Shown one piece after another: positions 41,723 to 51,698 of a stretch of DNA of 64,000 nucleotides. Position numbers and translations under genes: made by a program. The stretch spans positions 372,001 to 436,000 of the forward strand of contig NZ_LN999833.1 of assembly GCF_900039485.1 (NCBI RefSeq). Reading direction: 5' to 3'. Below the pieces are notes generated by a model. The model was not told the origin of the DNA. It worked only from the letters and a program-made list of their open reading frames with translations, and searched no databases. Origin of the DNA: Candidatus Doolittlea endobia (GTDB lineage: Bacteria; Pseudomonadota; Gammaproteobacteria; Enterobacterales; Enterobacteriaceae). Position 1 is the stretch's first letter, and each line of letters begins with the position of its first letter.

Positions 41723-42556
41723 TTAAAAACATAATGGCCCCGACGACGACGTGGGCAAGATGAAACGCGACGGATAATCTATCCCAACTAAGTACAGCCC
41801 CTCTGCACGGGCGGTGGGGCCAGCCTGTGTTCGGTCTCGGTATGCTAGCAAGTCGGAGACCCAATTTTCTGACTGGTTTCCAGATCCTACTATTAGTAGA
41901 CTGCCTACAATATTACGAACCATATGATGCATAAAAGCATTAGCTTTGATATCGATCACGACATAGTATCCCTGACGCGTAACGTGCAGATAGTGCACGT
42001 TACGCCAAGGGCTAGTCGATTGGCACTGCAAAGAACGAAAAGATGTGAAATCGTTTTCGCCTAATAAACACTGGCCTGCACGCGCCATCGCCGGTGCATC
42101 GATCGGGTAATAACAATAGGTTAACCCGCGACTGAGTAGCGCCGAGCGCAGGGGATGATTATAAATAATATAACGGTAACGCCTAGCAGTCGCGCTGAAA
42201 CGTGCATGAAAATCGTCCGGCACTGACGTTACCCAACGCACGGCAATATCAGCCGGCAGATTGGCATTAACACCGAGCGCCCAAGCGGCATATGATCGCC
42301 GAGATCGGGTTTCGAAATGAACGACCTGCCCCGTGGCATGCACACCGGCGTCGGTACGGCCGGCGCCATAAATCGAGACAGTTTCATCAGCGACAGTTGA
42401 TATTGCATGTTCTAGGCACGCTTGTACGCTCGCAAGTTCTTTCTGACGCTGCCAGCCGTAATAAGCGCTACCATCATATTCAATCCCAAACACTAGCTTC
42501 ATCGTTCCGTCATTATCTGTTACCGGCAATGCTACATCGCGCCGAAAGAGAGGCAT
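41723..42556 (-). CDS. truA: tRNA pseudouridine(38-40) synthase
   Basis: TruA converts uridines 38-40 of the anticodon arm to pseudouridine. [18 protein letters not shown] begins the catalytic fold, the catalytic Asp is in [18 protein letters not shown], and [32 protein letters not shown] and [12 protein letters not shown] are conserved. The frame from ATG 42556 is 277 residues; an internal ATG (42502, MKLVFGIEY) would shorten it by 18. Neither has a clear ribosome site, and E. coli TruA has an N-terminal extension of similar size, so the first is kept. Upstream lie usg and pdxB remnants, the native enterobacterial order. Confidence 0.94.
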   Translation of the reverse strand: MPLFRRDVALPVTDNDGTMKLVFGIEYDGSAYYGWQRQKELASVQACLEHAISTVADETVSIYGAGRTDAGVHATGQVVHFETRSRRSYAAWALGVNANLPADIAVRWVTSVPDDFHARFSATARRYRYIIYNHPLRSALLSRGLTYCYYPIDAPAMARAGQCLLGENDFTSFRSLQCQSTSPWRNVHYLHVTRQGYYVVIDIKANAFMHHMVRNIVGSLLIVGSGNQSENWVSDLLAYRDRTQAGPTARAEGLYLVGIDYPSRFILPTSSSGPLCF

Positions 42557-42564
42557 CGTTTATA

Positions 42565-42800
42565 GTGTCATTATGCGCTGGTTTTGGCTGTTAAGTTCTC
42601 TGAGGTAAACACCGATATCGGGGTGACGCTAAAGCTAGTATTATCCACCACCGACCTCAGAATATCTGCTACCTCAATCATGTTGCAGTTACGGTAATCG
42701 AAAAGTGCGTCATTATTCACGCCAAGCACGTTCGTCAGAGTACACAAGCCGCTAACATCAACTGCCAGGCAGTTGATGAACGAAGGCTACAAAACATACA
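42565..42800 (-). pseudogene. usg: usg remnant (semialdehyde dehydrogenase-like protein)
   Basis: Between truA and the pdxB remnant, where usg lies in enterobacteria. A frame reads AVDVSGLCTLTNVLG, VNNDALFDYRNCNMIEVADIL, VDNTSFSVTPISVFTSE, which matches the middle of Usg (VIDxSGL...ALxDYRNxNxxAVxDSL...). Only about 75 codons of a protein of roughly 335 residues are left. Position and the DYRNCN segment support the call. Confidence 0.65.
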
Positions 42801-42874
42801 ACACCAGGGCCTACATGCTGATGACACCGTTTCGCCGAAGTTGCACTTGCTAGACAAGCAAAAGCTTTTTGTTT

Positions 42875-43975
42875 TTATTGCTTGTGAACGGCCGAGTCTG
42901 GAACTCTAACTGTTGCAGTACATCCGCGCCAATGCTGTTGTCGGTTTACACGCACAGTAACGACCATTCTCTGCGCTGACAATAATTTTTGCGCAAGCGA
43001 TCGACTACCATGCAGTCCAGTTATGCAGCGTAACTACATTTTATCTCGCCGAACATATAGACTAGATGTACCAATAGACGCAGCGCTTCTTCATCAATTG
43101 CTCCCAGCAAACGGATACGCTCCACCTCCGGTGGAGGCAATAGTTGCGCTAGGCGCGCGCTTATCATTGCCGATATAAGCGCTGTAGGCATCAAAAATCT
43201 GCGTTATACCGCATGACTTGCCTTCCAGAGTATATCGGCGATTGGACGATTCCAATATCAACGCGGCTAGCAGCGGCAACGACAGCGCTGGCTCTGCCTC
43301 CCAGACGTCCAGCACAACACTTAGCGATTTACCGCCTTTAGTGCCCGCAGTAATGCGACGGTATCCACTACCGCGCCTCGGCAATCGTTGATGATAATAC
43401 GGCCGGCCGAAATAGCCACCAATAAAGCTTTATCTACTTGATGCAGCTAGCAGTCAGCCAGCACGCATGAAAGGCGTATGGAGCGTCAGCTCATTCGCCT
43501 CAGCCACTAGCGTTTCCAACAGTTTCCAGTTACCTGAGCGCCGGTCTCCGCCAGCGGCGGATCGTACAGTAAAGTGCGTACGGAGGCGTCGTTGTAGTAG
43601 ACAGCCGCCGATATTTTCAGCATTCACAATACCGAAGGTTTTGTCGCGTAGAGAGAAACCGTCTCGCTGCACCGCCAGAGTAACGCAAAGGACATACTCT
43701 GCTACCGAAATGGTATTACAGATAGGGGCAAAAACCAATCCCCGCTTGTGCTAACCAGTCCACATCTTACATCCACATGATCGCTAACAACGGTAGCACC
43801 GTACCAACAAATTTCACCTGACTACCATTGAGTAGGGTGCTATCGACACGAATTACCAAACGCACTATTAGCGCGCCGGCCAGTGCCGGCGTAAAAATCC
43901 CTCTGCCAACCATAGTCTGTACGTTGTTAATACGCCCAAATAGCGTCACAGCATAAGGCGAATTTCATCCATCAC
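42875..43975 (-). pseudogene. pdxB: pdxB remnant (erythronate-4-phosphate dehydrogenase)
   Basis: PdxB acts early in PLP synthesis. Collinear segments in several frames span the whole gene: TLFGRINNVQTMVGRGIFTP, RVDSTLLNGSQVKFVGT, CNTISVAEYVL, RDGFSLRDKTFGIVNAENIG, AISAGRIIINDCRGAVVD, ALKAGKSLSVVLDVWEAEP, RYTLEGKSCGITQIFDAYSAYIG, LRLLVHLVY, DRLRKNYCQRREWSLLCV and LQQLEFQTRPF to a stop at 42875-42877. The dinucleotide-binding glycines (family GxGxVG, here VNAENIG) are also mutated. At least five shifts and several stops are present, so no enzyme can be made. Start coordinate is approximate. Confidence 0.9.
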
Positions 43976-44659
43976 ATTGAATTCCGTCAGTACAATTCCA
44001 TCAGGCGTTAAATGAAGGACCATAAGGTATTCCAGTTTATTATATACTTCACTTCATCATCGTTGGTATAAACTTGTTATTAAGCTCCCCGTTAGTGTCG
44101 CTCTCCTGGCGTTGCCTGACTTGCACTGTCTGTTATCCTGCCATGATGTGATAAAGATTGATGTGATCTGCCTTTATTGTAGTAGATAGAACGCAATACA
44201 ATAATGATCATTCGGTATCGGGAGTGTAACTCTACGCCTGTACGAAGTGAAATTTTCCCTATGGAGGGCTTAAACTAAACAACATCATACCGTCAATATG
44301 ACCTAGATGGTTCTAAATGCAGGGATTCTATCGAACTATCGATCATGCTTTCTATATTTCCGTGGTGGTATTACAATCTGTATTTTAGATTATTACCATG
44401 CTCTCAGTCTTCTAAAAAAATAGTTTGCATTTAATTCCTTGAGAAAATACAGAACGACTATTACTTAAGTAATAATAACCATAATGAAAGGCATATTAAC
44501 AGTCAGATGCAGTTTTCCATTGTCGTGGTAGCAACTCAGCTATTACTGATAGTAATAGATGATTTTATGCTAACCAACAAGCTTTTAATGCATCGATCCT
44601 GATTAGGTGCAAGCCGTTTACTGTAGATACGTTTAAATCAGCTGAGTATGTTTCGCTTA
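43976..44659. other. Gap between pdxB remnant and panC
   Basis: About 680 bases, no gene recognised. Holds a variant copy (44208-44218) of the TCATTCGGCAT motif. Confidence 0.5.
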
Positions 44660-45517
44660 CTATTTCATTTGCCTTATGAAATAAGCGTTATCAAGCAACC
44701 GAACCTTACCAAGCCAGGCGGTGAATAGCACCACCACTCGCCGACTATCGGCCGTCAGAGGCTTTAGAGTCCGCGCGTCGAGAATGACTAGCGTGTCTGG
44801 CCTGAAGCCGATTTGATACAATTCTTTTTCCGCAGAGGTCAACAATGAATTGATGTGGTGTTCACCTTCGCGCAACTGCGCTACTAGTCGCATGAGCACC
44901 TGATTAAACTGTGGCGCCCGATAGCGTTCTTCAGCGCTCATATAACTGTTACGAGAACTAAGCGCCAACCCATCAGCGTCGCGCATTGTCGGTATGCTAA
45001 TAATGTCGATGTCATAGCTCATGTCACGTACCAAGTGGTGAATAAGCGCGAGTTGCTGAAAGTCCTTCTCGCCGAAGCAAGCCACGTCCGGCTGAACCAG
45101 ATTAAAAAGCTTGCTGACAATAGTAGCGACACCGCGAAAATGGCCCGGTCGGCTCTTACCTTCCAGAACATTGGCGAAACGGAGTACATCAACGACAGTC
45201 TGGTTTGAGAGACCGTCTGGGTAAACTGCCGACGTCGCAGGCGCGAACACCATGTCTACGCCGCGCCTTATGAGTCGTTCACAGTCTGCTCGTAGCGTAC
45301 AAGGATAGGCCGCCAGATCTTCCGGCCGATCGAACTGCATTGGATTGACGAATACACTGACTACAATTTTATCTGCTAGAGCACGCCCTGCGTCAATCAG
45401 CGCCATATGCGCTTCATGCAAATTGCCCATGGTCGGGATTAGGGCAATGCGTTTATGTTCCTGACGCCACTGTTTGATCTTCTGACGTAGCGTTGGTGGC
45501 GTTTTGATAATCAGCAC
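44660..45517 (-). CDS. panC: Pantothenate synthetase
   Basis: PanC joins pantoate and beta-alanine with ATP to give pantothenate. The start is GTG 45517 ([17 protein letters not shown]), preceded by AAGGAG at good spacing and giving 285 residues; the longer open frame to 45700 lies inside panB and is not used. HIGH-type motif and substrate residues are visible: [63 protein letters not shown], and KMSKS-like [11 protein letters not shown]. It overlaps the 3' end of panB by 65 bases because panB has lost its normal stop. panD is not in the window, so the source of beta-alanine is unknown. Confidence 0.96.
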   Translation of the reverse strand: MLIIKTPPTLRQKIKQWRQEHKRIALIPTMGNLHEAHMALIDAGRALADKIVVSVFVNPMQFDRPEDLAAYPCTLRADCERLIRRGVDMVFAPATSAVYPDGLSNQTVVDVLRFANVLEGKSRPGHFRGVATIVSKLFNLVQPDVACFGEKDFQQLALIHHLVRDMSYDIDIISIPTMRDADGLALSSRNSYMSAEERYRAPQFNQVLMRLVAQLREGEHHINSLLTSAEKELYQIGFRPDTLVILDARTLKPLTADSRRVVVLFTAWLGKVRLLDNAYFIRQMK

Positions 45518-46319
45518 GGGAGTCTCCTTCGTAATTAAAGCTATGTTCAGACGCAGGAAACTGTCCAGTTTCCACCTCTTGGACGTAGAGGCGTACGGCA
45601 GTAGCAATATCCCCGCCTGCTGCCAAAAAATCTTTAGCGAAAGAGGGGGCGCTATTACCGGTAATACCGAGTACATCCTGCATGACCAAGATCTGGCCAT
45701 CAGTCATAGCACCGGCGCCAATACCGATAACCGGAATGTTTAGCTCATGTGTCACGAGTCCTGCCAGCGTGGCCGGTACGCATTCCAGTACCAACAACTG
45801 GATGCCTGCCTGTTCCAGAACTTTCGCGTCGGTCAATAGCTGGTCTGCACCAACCGCATTGCGTCCTTGAATTTTATAGCCGCCGAAGATATTCACCGAT
45901 TGCGGAGTCAAACCAAGATGACCGCAGACTGGCACTCCCCGCTCTATCAGAGCGCTAACAGTATCAGCCAGCCACGCACCGCCTTCAAGCTTAACCATAT
46001 TGGCGCCCGCGCGCATTAGCGCTGCTGCATTATCAAAAGCCTGCGATGGCGTCGCGTAACTCATGAATGGCAGATCAGTCAGTAAGAGGCACGAGGGTGC
46101 GCCGCGGCGCACGCAGAGGGTATGATAAACCATATCTTGCATAGTGACAGGCAGCGTCGAGTTACGACCCTGGGTGCTCATACCTAGGGAATCGCCTACC
46201 AGCATCACCTGAATTCCCTGTTCATCGAACAGTCGGGAAAATGCAGCATCGTAAGCGGTAATAGAAGCGAATTTGTGTTTTTTCTGTTTCCATTGTCGTA
46301 AATGAAAAATCGTTGTCAT
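45453..46319 (-). CDS. panB: 3-methyl-2-oxobutanoate hydroxymethyltransferase
   Basis: PanB makes ketopantoate from ketoisovalerate and methylene-tetrahydrofolate. ATG 46319 ([12 protein letters not shown]) has AGAGG nine bases upstream; the TTG three codons earlier is less likely. Active-site motifs are conserved: [38 protein letters not shown] and VIGIGAG. The product is 288 residues, about 24 more than E. coli: the family ends in EHSFH or similar, while here EHSFN is followed by [12 protein letters not shown] and more, running 65 bases into panC. A point change of the native stop is the likely cause. Function is probably unaffected, and coupling to panC may be tighter. Confidence 0.95.
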   Translation of the reverse strand: MTTIFHLRQWKQKKHKFASITAYDAAFSRLFDEQGIQVMLVGDSLGMSTQGRNSTLPVTMQDMVYHTLCVRRGAPSCLLLTDLPFMSYATPSQAFDNAAALMRAGANMVKLEGGAWLADTVSALIERGVPVCGHLGLTPQSVNIFGGYKIQGRNAVGADQLLTDAKVLEQAGIQLLVLECVPATLAGLVTHELNIPVIGIGAGAMTDGQILVMQDVLGITGNSAPSFAKDFLAAGGDIATAVRLYVQEVETGQFPASEHSFNYEGDSRADYQNATNATSEDQTVASGT

Positions 46320-46682
46320 GGTGTACAACCTCTGATAGAAGCGGCCGCTTCAGATTAAAGAACAACAAATTATTTTAATAAAAACTTTACCGTAAATATA
46401 GTATTTATCGTACAAATAAGGGAAACATTGCTGTCACGAGAGACACCTTATAAAATCGCAAAATAATTTTACTATAAAATAGTAACATAATAAAGATATA
46501 GATACCTATGTTTTAGGAATCGAACAAAGCTTCTGATTCTATTGTATGACTCACTCACAATAAAGCGAGACTTTTCTTCAAAAAACTGACCGCGCCACTT
46601 GTTTGATCAGGAATTAAGCAAAGTCGTCATCATATACTTACTTTTGTAGCTAAATAGGCTATAATAGTTTATTGTCTAGTGT
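46320..46682. other. Gap between panB and tRNA-Arg with tRNA promoter
   Basis: About 360 bases. TATAAT at 46660-46665 sits at promoter distance before the tRNA-Arg gene. Nothing else recognised; hemL/hpt-type neighbours of panBC are absent. Confidence 0.5.
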
Positions 46683-46754
46683 GTCTCCGTAGTTAAACGG
46701 ATATAATAAGCCCCTCCTAAGGGCTAGTTACAGGTTCGATTCCTGTCGGGGACG
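46683..46754 (+). tRNA. argW: tRNA-Arg (anticodon CCT)
   Basis: A complete cloverleaf: acceptor GTCTCCG/CGGGGAC (one G-U pair), D arm TAGTTAAACGGAT, anticodon stem GCCCC/GGGGC-like around CTCCTAA (anticodon CCT), T arm ACAGG-TTCGATT-CCTGT, discriminator G. It matches E. coli argW. CCA is not encoded directly after position 73. TATAAT lies 18 bases upstream. argW is a known phage and island attachment site in enterobacteria; a large inverted repeat begins 184 bases downstream. Confidence 0.94.
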
Positions 46755-46938
46755 TTACCATAAAGAAATCTATCAAGATTCATAGCTGTCGTTATGAGTT
46801 AAGGGCGAAGGTTTTACACGTAAGACCCTGGTCTGTATACATTAACCGAGACTCAAGTTTAATGCATATAGCGAAAATCTTTTCCTTAAAAGATGTAATC
46901 ACAACCTTGTTATAGTGAAGCCGAACATAACATTCATT

Positions 46939-47383
46939 TAACATCGTGACCTCCCTCGACATTACATCTGCAAGCAGATTTTGGAAAGCATTCCCGCTTT
47001 ATTTGCGCTATGAGACGCTCATAGCTATCGTGAATATGGTAATACATGATTTTGATGCATTCTTGGCACGAATATTAAGAATTCTTATATAAGAAATGGC
47101 CGTTTTTGTGTTTTATTATGTTTTGAAGCAAGACAGGCACAAACAATAACGCCCGTTTATCAGTGGCAAACGGTAGAGCGGTATTTACGTACTTACATCA
47201 ACCATCCTGACTTTCAGCAGGATTTTATGTTGAAAGCTAATTCCCAATATTCGTGCCAACACTACATCAAAATCATGTATTACCATATTCACGATAGCTA
47301 TGAGCGTCTCATAGCGCAAATAAAGCGGGAATGCTTTCCAAAATCTGCTTGCAGATGTAATGTCGAGGGAGGTCACGATGTTA
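46939..47383. repeat. Large inverted repeat, arms about 138 bp, spacer 169 bp
   Basis: Arms are 46939-47076 and 47246-47383. The outer 119 bp of each arm (46939-47057 and 47265-47383) are identical in reverse complement with no gap; five mismatches follow and then 14 more matching bases. Each arm carries the same open reading frame read inward (left, plus strand from GTG 46947; right, minus strand from 47376): TSLDITSASRFWKAFPLYL, then RYETLIAIVNMVIHDFD. I do not recognise this protein. It lies between argW and the gloB remnant, neither of which is part of it. It could be a head-to-head duplication of a gene fragment, a miniature mobile element with very long terminal repeats, or an island remnant. 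Confidence 0.9.
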
Positions 47384-47510
47384 TAGTAATTGCATCACTC
47401 TTTGTTAAAAGATCGATAAACATGAGCACATATTAACCATTGCCTACTTCTGACTCATAAAGAATATCACATCTTCACATTTTATGACAGCTAAAAATAA
47501 CGAGATTACG

Positions 47511-48261
47511 ATGAATCTTATTAGTATTCCCGCATTAGTGGATAATTACATTTGGGTTTACACAATAATGATAGGCGGTGCTTAATAGTCGATCCTGGTG
47601 CTGCAACACCAGTATTGCAGGTATCAGCCGCCAACCGTCTAACCCCTGTTGCTATTTTATTAACTCATCATCACCAAGACCATATTGGCGGCGTTAGGGA
47701 GTTGCTGCAGCATTTCCCAGTGCCTATCTATGGCCCAGCAGAAACCTGTTTTAAAGGGGCTACGAAAATAGTTAACGAAGGTGATAAGCTAACATTATTA
47801 AACTATACCTTTAGCATAATGGCGTTACCTGGTCATACGCTAGGTCATATCGGATTTTATAGCGCACCCTGGCTTTTTTTGCGGAGACACGATTTTTCCC
47901 GCCGGTTGCGGCCGCCTCTTTGAGGGTACCACCAAGCACATGTATCAGTCTTTTCAGAAGATCAATCAGCTTCCGTCAGATACTCTTATTTGTGCCGCGC
48001 ATGAGTACACTTTAAGTAATTTAAACTTTGCTGCTGCCTTGCTACCACGAGATAACATTATCGCTGATTATCAGCGTAAAATTAAAGAGTTACAGTTGCA
48101 AAAAACCAAGTCTGTTGACAAAACTGTATTTAGAGCGACAAATTAATCTTTTCTTACGTTGTCATGACGTTGATTTACACAATCAATTAAGTATTCATCC
48201 TTCTCCTGGCGAGGAATGGCGCATTTTTGCGGCATTGCGCGAAAAAAAAGATCTTTTCTGA
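47511..48261 (+). pseudogene. gloB: gloB remnant (hydroxyacylglutathione hydrolase)
   Basis: Glyoxalase II hydrolyses S-lactoylglutathione in methylglyoxal detoxification. The gene is full length but has three single-base shifts. From ATG 47511 [16 protein letters not shown] runs to a shift near 47558. [23 protein letters not shown] (metal-binding THHHxDH) and [18 protein letters not shown] follow to an extra T in a T7 run near 47875. [33 protein letters not shown] follow to a third shift near 48122, then [11 protein letters not shown] to KKDLF and the native stop at 48259-48261. All segments are collinear and highly conserved, so inactivation is recent. Confidence 0.93.
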
Positions 48262-48623
48262 AGATTTAAAAGATATCGTCAATGCATTATAGACATTAGT
48301 TAATTGTTTACAAGGTCTTATTGAACTGAACTGACTATTTAATAAACAAAATATACTCTTTGAGTTGGATAACGTGGCTTAACTTGAATGCCACTACTTG
48401 AACAAACGTTTTTTTAAAAAACCATGTTTTACATAGCTATTAGCAAATATGAGTAATTGTATTCTAGACTTTAGATTATATTAAATTGCGCATCATGCTG
48501 GTATAGTTCTGCATCTAGATCTTAAATGTATTATCGATGTTTTCATCTTGTGACGACAGTCGCTAAAATAAGCGAGCAATTTCGTTATTCATCCGGCTTG
48601 AAAGGCTTCTTTCGGAGAGAAAT
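48262..48623. other. Gap upstream of yebC
   Basis: About 360 bases holding copy A of a longer dispersed repeat (48479-48570). No gene recognised; aspS and nudB, neighbours of yebC in E. coli, are absent. Confidence 0.5.
48479..48570 (+). repeat. Repeat segment, copy A (upstream of yebC)
   Basis: About 90 bases alignable with 53836-53932 upstream of fpr. Shared features in order are ATTAAATT, CATCATGCT, GTATA.TTCTG, a TTAA.GTAT stretch and TGACRACAGTC. Both contain a TATAAT-like box and lie upstream of a plus-strand gene. Confidence 0.55.
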
Positions 48624-49370
48624 ATGGCAGGTCATAGCAAGTGGGCCAATACTAAGCATCGCAAAGCTGCACAGGATTCCAAGCGTGGGAAGATCTTTAC
48701 TAAAATCATCCGCGAGCTGGTCACCGCTTCCCGTTTAGGTGGGGGGGATATTGACTCAAATCCTCGTTTACGTGCGGCGGTAGATAAGGCATTAGGCAGT
48801 AACATGACGCGCGACACTTTAAACCGCGCTATCGCCCGCGGCGTAGGAAATGATGATGATGCACAAATGGAAACTATCATTTACGAGGGATACGGCCCTG
48901 GAGGTACCGCGATCATAGTGAAATGTTTAAGCGATAATCGCAATCGTACCGTTTCTGAAGTACGACACGCCTTTAATAAAACCGGTGGAAACTTGGGCGC
49001 CGACGGCTCTGTATCATATTTGTTCACCAAACGAGGGATTATCTCCTTTGCGCCGGGTCTGAACGAAGACACGATCATGGATGTGGCCCTTGATGCCGGT
49101 GCCGATGACATTATCACTTATGATGATGGAGCAATTGACGTATATACCACGCCTGAAACATTTTACGATGTAAGGAACGCGCTGGAAACAGCTAAGTTGA
49201 CGCCGGAAACGTCAGAGGTGACGATGGTACCATCAACCCGAACCGACCTGGACGCCAAGACTGCACCGAAATTACTACGTCTTATCGACATGCTAGAAGA
49301 CTTTGATGATGTGCAGGACGTCTACCACAACGGAGAGATCTCCGACGAGGTAGCGGAAACCCTGCAATGA
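48624..49370 (+). CDS. yebC: YebC/PmpR family translation-associated protein
   Basis: YebC proteins were annotated as transcription regulators and more recently linked to ribosome rescue at difficult stretches such as polyproline. The 248-residue product (E. coli 246) begins [27 protein letters not shown], with a three-domain architecture: N-terminal helical (1-80), then [23 protein letters not shown] and [13 protein letters not shown], and a C-terminal part with [10 protein letters not shown] and [19 protein letters not shown] precedes the ATG. ruvC follows after 41 bases in the same direction, as in E. coli. Confidence 0.97.
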   Translation: MAGHSKWANTKHRKAAQDSKRGKIFTKIIRELVTASRLGGGDIDSNPRLRAAVDKALGSNMTRDTLNRAIARGVGNDDDAQMETIIYEGYGPGGTAIIVKCLSDNRNRTVSEVRHAFNKTGGNLGADGSVSYLFTKRGIISFAPGLNEDTIMDVALDAGADDIITYDDGAIDVYTTPETFYDVRNALETAKLTPETSEVTMVPSTRTDLDAKTAPKLLRLIDMLEDFDDVQDVYHNGEISDEVAETLQ

Positions 49371-49411
49371 CCGCATTCCCGCCTTATTTCATCTGCTTGG
49401 CTGTGTAAGGT

Positions 49412-49933
49412 ATGACTATGATTCTAGGCATCGACCCCGGTTCTCGCATGACCGGATATGGTGTCATACAGCAGGAAGGGTGCAAACTGACTTACCTAGG
49501 AAGCGGCTGTATCCAAAGCAAAATCGACGATTTTCCCGCGCGGCTAAAACTGATTTATTCCGGTGTCAGCAAAATCATTATACAGTTTCAGCCAGATTGC
49601 CTGGCGATAGAGCAAGTTTTTATGGCTAAGAACGCGGACTCGGCGTTAAAACTGGGACAGGCGCAAGGCGTGGCTATTGTGGCAGCGATGAATCTAGATC
49701 TGTCAGTGTTTAAATATGCGACGCGGCAGGTTAAACAAACAGTAGTAGGCGATGGTGCAGCGAAAAAATCTCAGGTGCAACATATGGTGCGCACTCTTTT
49801 AATGTTGCCGGCTAACCCGCCGCCGGATGCCGCTGATGCGTTGGCTATTGCCATTACCCATTGCCATATTAACCAAAGTGCTTCACGCATAGGAAAAGGT
49901 GTGCTCAATCTAGTTCGCGGGCGTTTGCGTTAG
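49412..49933 (+). CDS. ruvC: Holliday junction resolvase RuvC
   Basis: RuvC cuts Holliday junctions symmetrically. The 173-residue product keeps the four acidic catalytic residues: Asp in [14 protein letters not shown] (about residue 8), Glu in [12 protein letters not shown] (about 67), and two Asp in [17 protein letters not shown] (about 139 and 142). A second ATG two codons in (MILGID) is equally possible as start. It follows yebC closely and is separated from ruvAB by a LexA-type operator, the E. coli arrangement. Confidence 0.97.
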   Translation: MTMILGIDPGSRMTGYGVIQQEGCKLTYLGSGCIQSKIDDFPARLKLIYSGVSKIIIQFQPDCLAIEQVFMAKNADSALKLGQAQGVAIVAAMNLDLSVFKYATRQVKQTVVGDGAAKKSQVQHMVRTLLMLPANPPPDAADALAIAITHCHINQSASRIGKGVLNLVRGRLR

Positions 49934-49960
49934 CGGTTAGTATTAGCGTGTTAGTCTTAA

Positions 49961-49980
49961 GGCTGGATATCCATCCAGCC
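49961..49980 (+). promoter_or_regulatory. LexA (SOS) operator upstream of ruvA
   Basis: GGCTGGATATCCATCCAGCC contains CTG-N10-CAG in a nearly perfect palindrome, the LexA box form and the position of the E. coli ruvAB operator. It is 60 bases before the ruvA start, with TATAAA at 49991-49996 as a -10 candidate, so LexA would cover the -35 region. The surrounding palindrome extends to 12 bp per arm (49957-49984). Confidence 0.75.
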
Positions 49981-50040
49981 TTAATCATGTTATAAAGATA
50001 ATCGTCATAAGAACTACCTGAGGGATAATGGAAGGTTAAG

Positions 50041-50643
50041 GTGATCGGACGTCTCAGAGGTATTATTTTAGAAAAGAAGCCACCGCAGGTGCTATTGGAG
50101 ACTCATGGTATAGGATATGAGGTTTTTATGCCGATGACCTGTTTCTATGTCTTGCCGGAAACTGGCCAAGAAGCGATCATTTTTACCCATTGTTTAGTAC
50201 GTGAGGATGCTCAGTTGTTGTTTGGCTTTATTCATAAGGAGGAACGCGTCCTATTTCTCGAGCTTATTAAAGTCAATGGAGTCGGACCAAAACTAGCACT
50301 GACAATTTTATCTGGCATGTCAGCGCAACAGTTTTTTAGCGATGTGAAACGTCAAGAAATCAACACTCTAATGAAATTGCCTGGCGTTGGTAAAAAAACT
50401 GCGGAACGACTGATGGTAGAAATGAAAAATAGGCTCAGGGGTCTGTCCAGCGTATCACAGGACGCGGAAGAGATACTTTCGGCTGCGCCGGCCATGTCTG
50501 ACGATCCTGAAAGCGAAGCAGTAGCTGCTTTAGTGGCGCTGGGTTATAAGCCACAAGAAGCAAGCCGGATGATCAGTAAAGTAACTAACGCCAGCGCTGA
50601 TTGTAAAATTCTAATCCGTGACGCGCTGCGTGCCGCACCGTGA
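50041..50643 (+). CDS. ruvA: Holliday junction branch migration protein RuvA
   Basis: RuvA binds four-way junctions as a tetramer and recruits RuvB. The start is GTG (E. coli ruvA also begins VIGRLRGI-like), with GGAAGG just upstream; 200 residues. Domain I is an OB fold ([21 protein letters not shown]), domain II has two helix-hairpin-helix motifs ([16 protein letters not shown] and [20 protein letters not shown]), and domain III (from about 150, [18 protein letters not shown]) contacts RuvB. ruvB begins 8 bases after the stop. Probably SOS-inducible through the upstream LexA box if lexA exists in this genome. Confidence 0.97.
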   Translation: MIGRLRGIILEKKPPQVLLETHGIGYEVFMPMTCFYVLPETGQEAIIFTHCLVREDAQLLFGFIHKEERVLFLELIKVNGVGPKLALTILSGMSAQQFFSDVKRQEINTLMKLPGVGKKTAERLMVEMKNRLRGLSSVSQDAEEILSAAPAMSDDPESEAVAALVALGYKPQEASRMISKVTNASADCKILIRDALRAAP

Positions 50644-50651
50644 GGTAAAGG

Positions 50652-51698
50652 ATGATAGAAGCAAATCGACTGATGAGTAGTGCCATTGCGGTGACTGAAG
50701 AAGAGGTCATTGACCGTGCTATTCGACCGAAAAAACTGAAAGACTACATTGGTCAGCCGCACGTATGCGAGCAAATGAAGGTTTTTATTCAGGCGGCGAA
50801 AATGCGTGGTGATGCACTCGATCATCTGTTGATTGCTGGACCGCCTGGGTTGGGTAAAACTACGCTGGCGAATATTGTTTCTAATGAGATGGGTGTTAAT
50901 TTGCGCACTACCTCGGGTCCAGTGCTGGAAAAAGCTGGCGATCTAGCGGCCATGCTAACTAATCTTGAGCCTTATGACGTTTTATTTATCGATGAAATCC
51001 ACCGACTATCACCGATGGTGGAAGAAGTGCTATATCCAGCCATGGAAGACTACAAACTAGATATTATGATAGGCGAAGGGCCGGCTGCCCGCTCAATCAA
51101 GATTGAGCTACCGCCCTTTACGTTGGTGGGTGCTACTACTCGTGCTGGCTCGTTGACACCGCCGCTGCGTGATCGCTTTGGCATTGTGCAGAGACTAGAG
51201 TTTTATCAGACGGGGGATTTGCAGCATATCGTCAGCCACAACGCCGCCCGTTTGGCGCTAAATATTACTGAGGGTGGCGCACGGGAGATCGCCCGTCGGG
51301 CGCGAGGAACGCCTCGCATCGCCAACCGTTTGCTACGTCGGGTCCGTGATTTCGCCGAAGTGCAAGCTGCAGGCCTCATCACTGACGATGTGGCAGTAAA
51401 CGCACTAAACATGTTGCATATCGATACTGAAGGGTGCGATTTTATGGATCGTAAACTTATGCTGGCTATTATTGATAAATTTGTCGGTGGACCAGTCGGG
51501 CTGGATAATTTGGCAACGGCGATCGGCGAAGAGCGAGAGACAATAGAGGATGTACTGGAGCCTTTTTTAATTCAGCAAGGCTTTATCCAACGCACATCGC
51601 GTGGACGCATCGCCACCGTGCATGCTTACCACCATTTCGGGCTCAAAGGACACGGTGATGATCCTGTATCGTGTCATTGGCCTGCGAGGACAGAGTGA
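50652..51698 (+). CDS. ruvB: Holliday junction branch migration ATPase RuvB
   Basis: RuvB is the AAA+ motor of branch migration. The 348-residue product has Walker [16 protein letters not shown] (about 61-75), Walker [12 protein letters not shown] (about 111), sensor 1 [19 protein letters not shown] including the arginine finger, sensor 2 [18 protein letters not shown], and the C-terminal winged-helix domain ending [17 protein letters not shown]. The tail after that ([18 protein letters not shown]) makes it about 12 residues longer than E. coli RuvB, again suggesting loss of the native stop. AAAGGATG gives the ribosome site. Confidence 0.97.
   Translation: MIEANRLMSSAIAVTEEEVIDRAIRPKKLKDYIGQPHVCEQMKVFIQAAKMRGDALDHLLIAGPPGLGKTTLANIVSNEMGVNLRTTSGPVLEKAGDLAAMLTNLEPYDVLFIDEIHRLSPMVEEVLYPAMEDYKLDIMIGEGPAARSIKIELPPFTLVGATTRAGSLTPPLRDRFGIVQRLEFYQTGDLQHIVSHNAARLALNITEGGAREIARRARGTPRIANRLLRRVRDFAEVQAAGLITDDVAVNALNMLHIDTEGCDFMDRKLMLAIIDKFVGGPVGLDNLATAIGEERETIEDVLEPFLIQQGFIQRTSRGRIATVHAYHHFGLKGHGDDPVSCHWPARTE

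Noticed and set aside
47185-47376. 63-codon minus-strand frame as a stand-alone gene
   Set aside because: Most of it is one arm of the inverted repeat and it has no recognised homologue or ribosome site; described with the repeat instead.
49957-49984. Hairpin after ruvC as an intrinsic terminator
   Set aside because: No U run follows, and the core fits the LexA box form and position in front of ruvAB, so it is listed as an operator.
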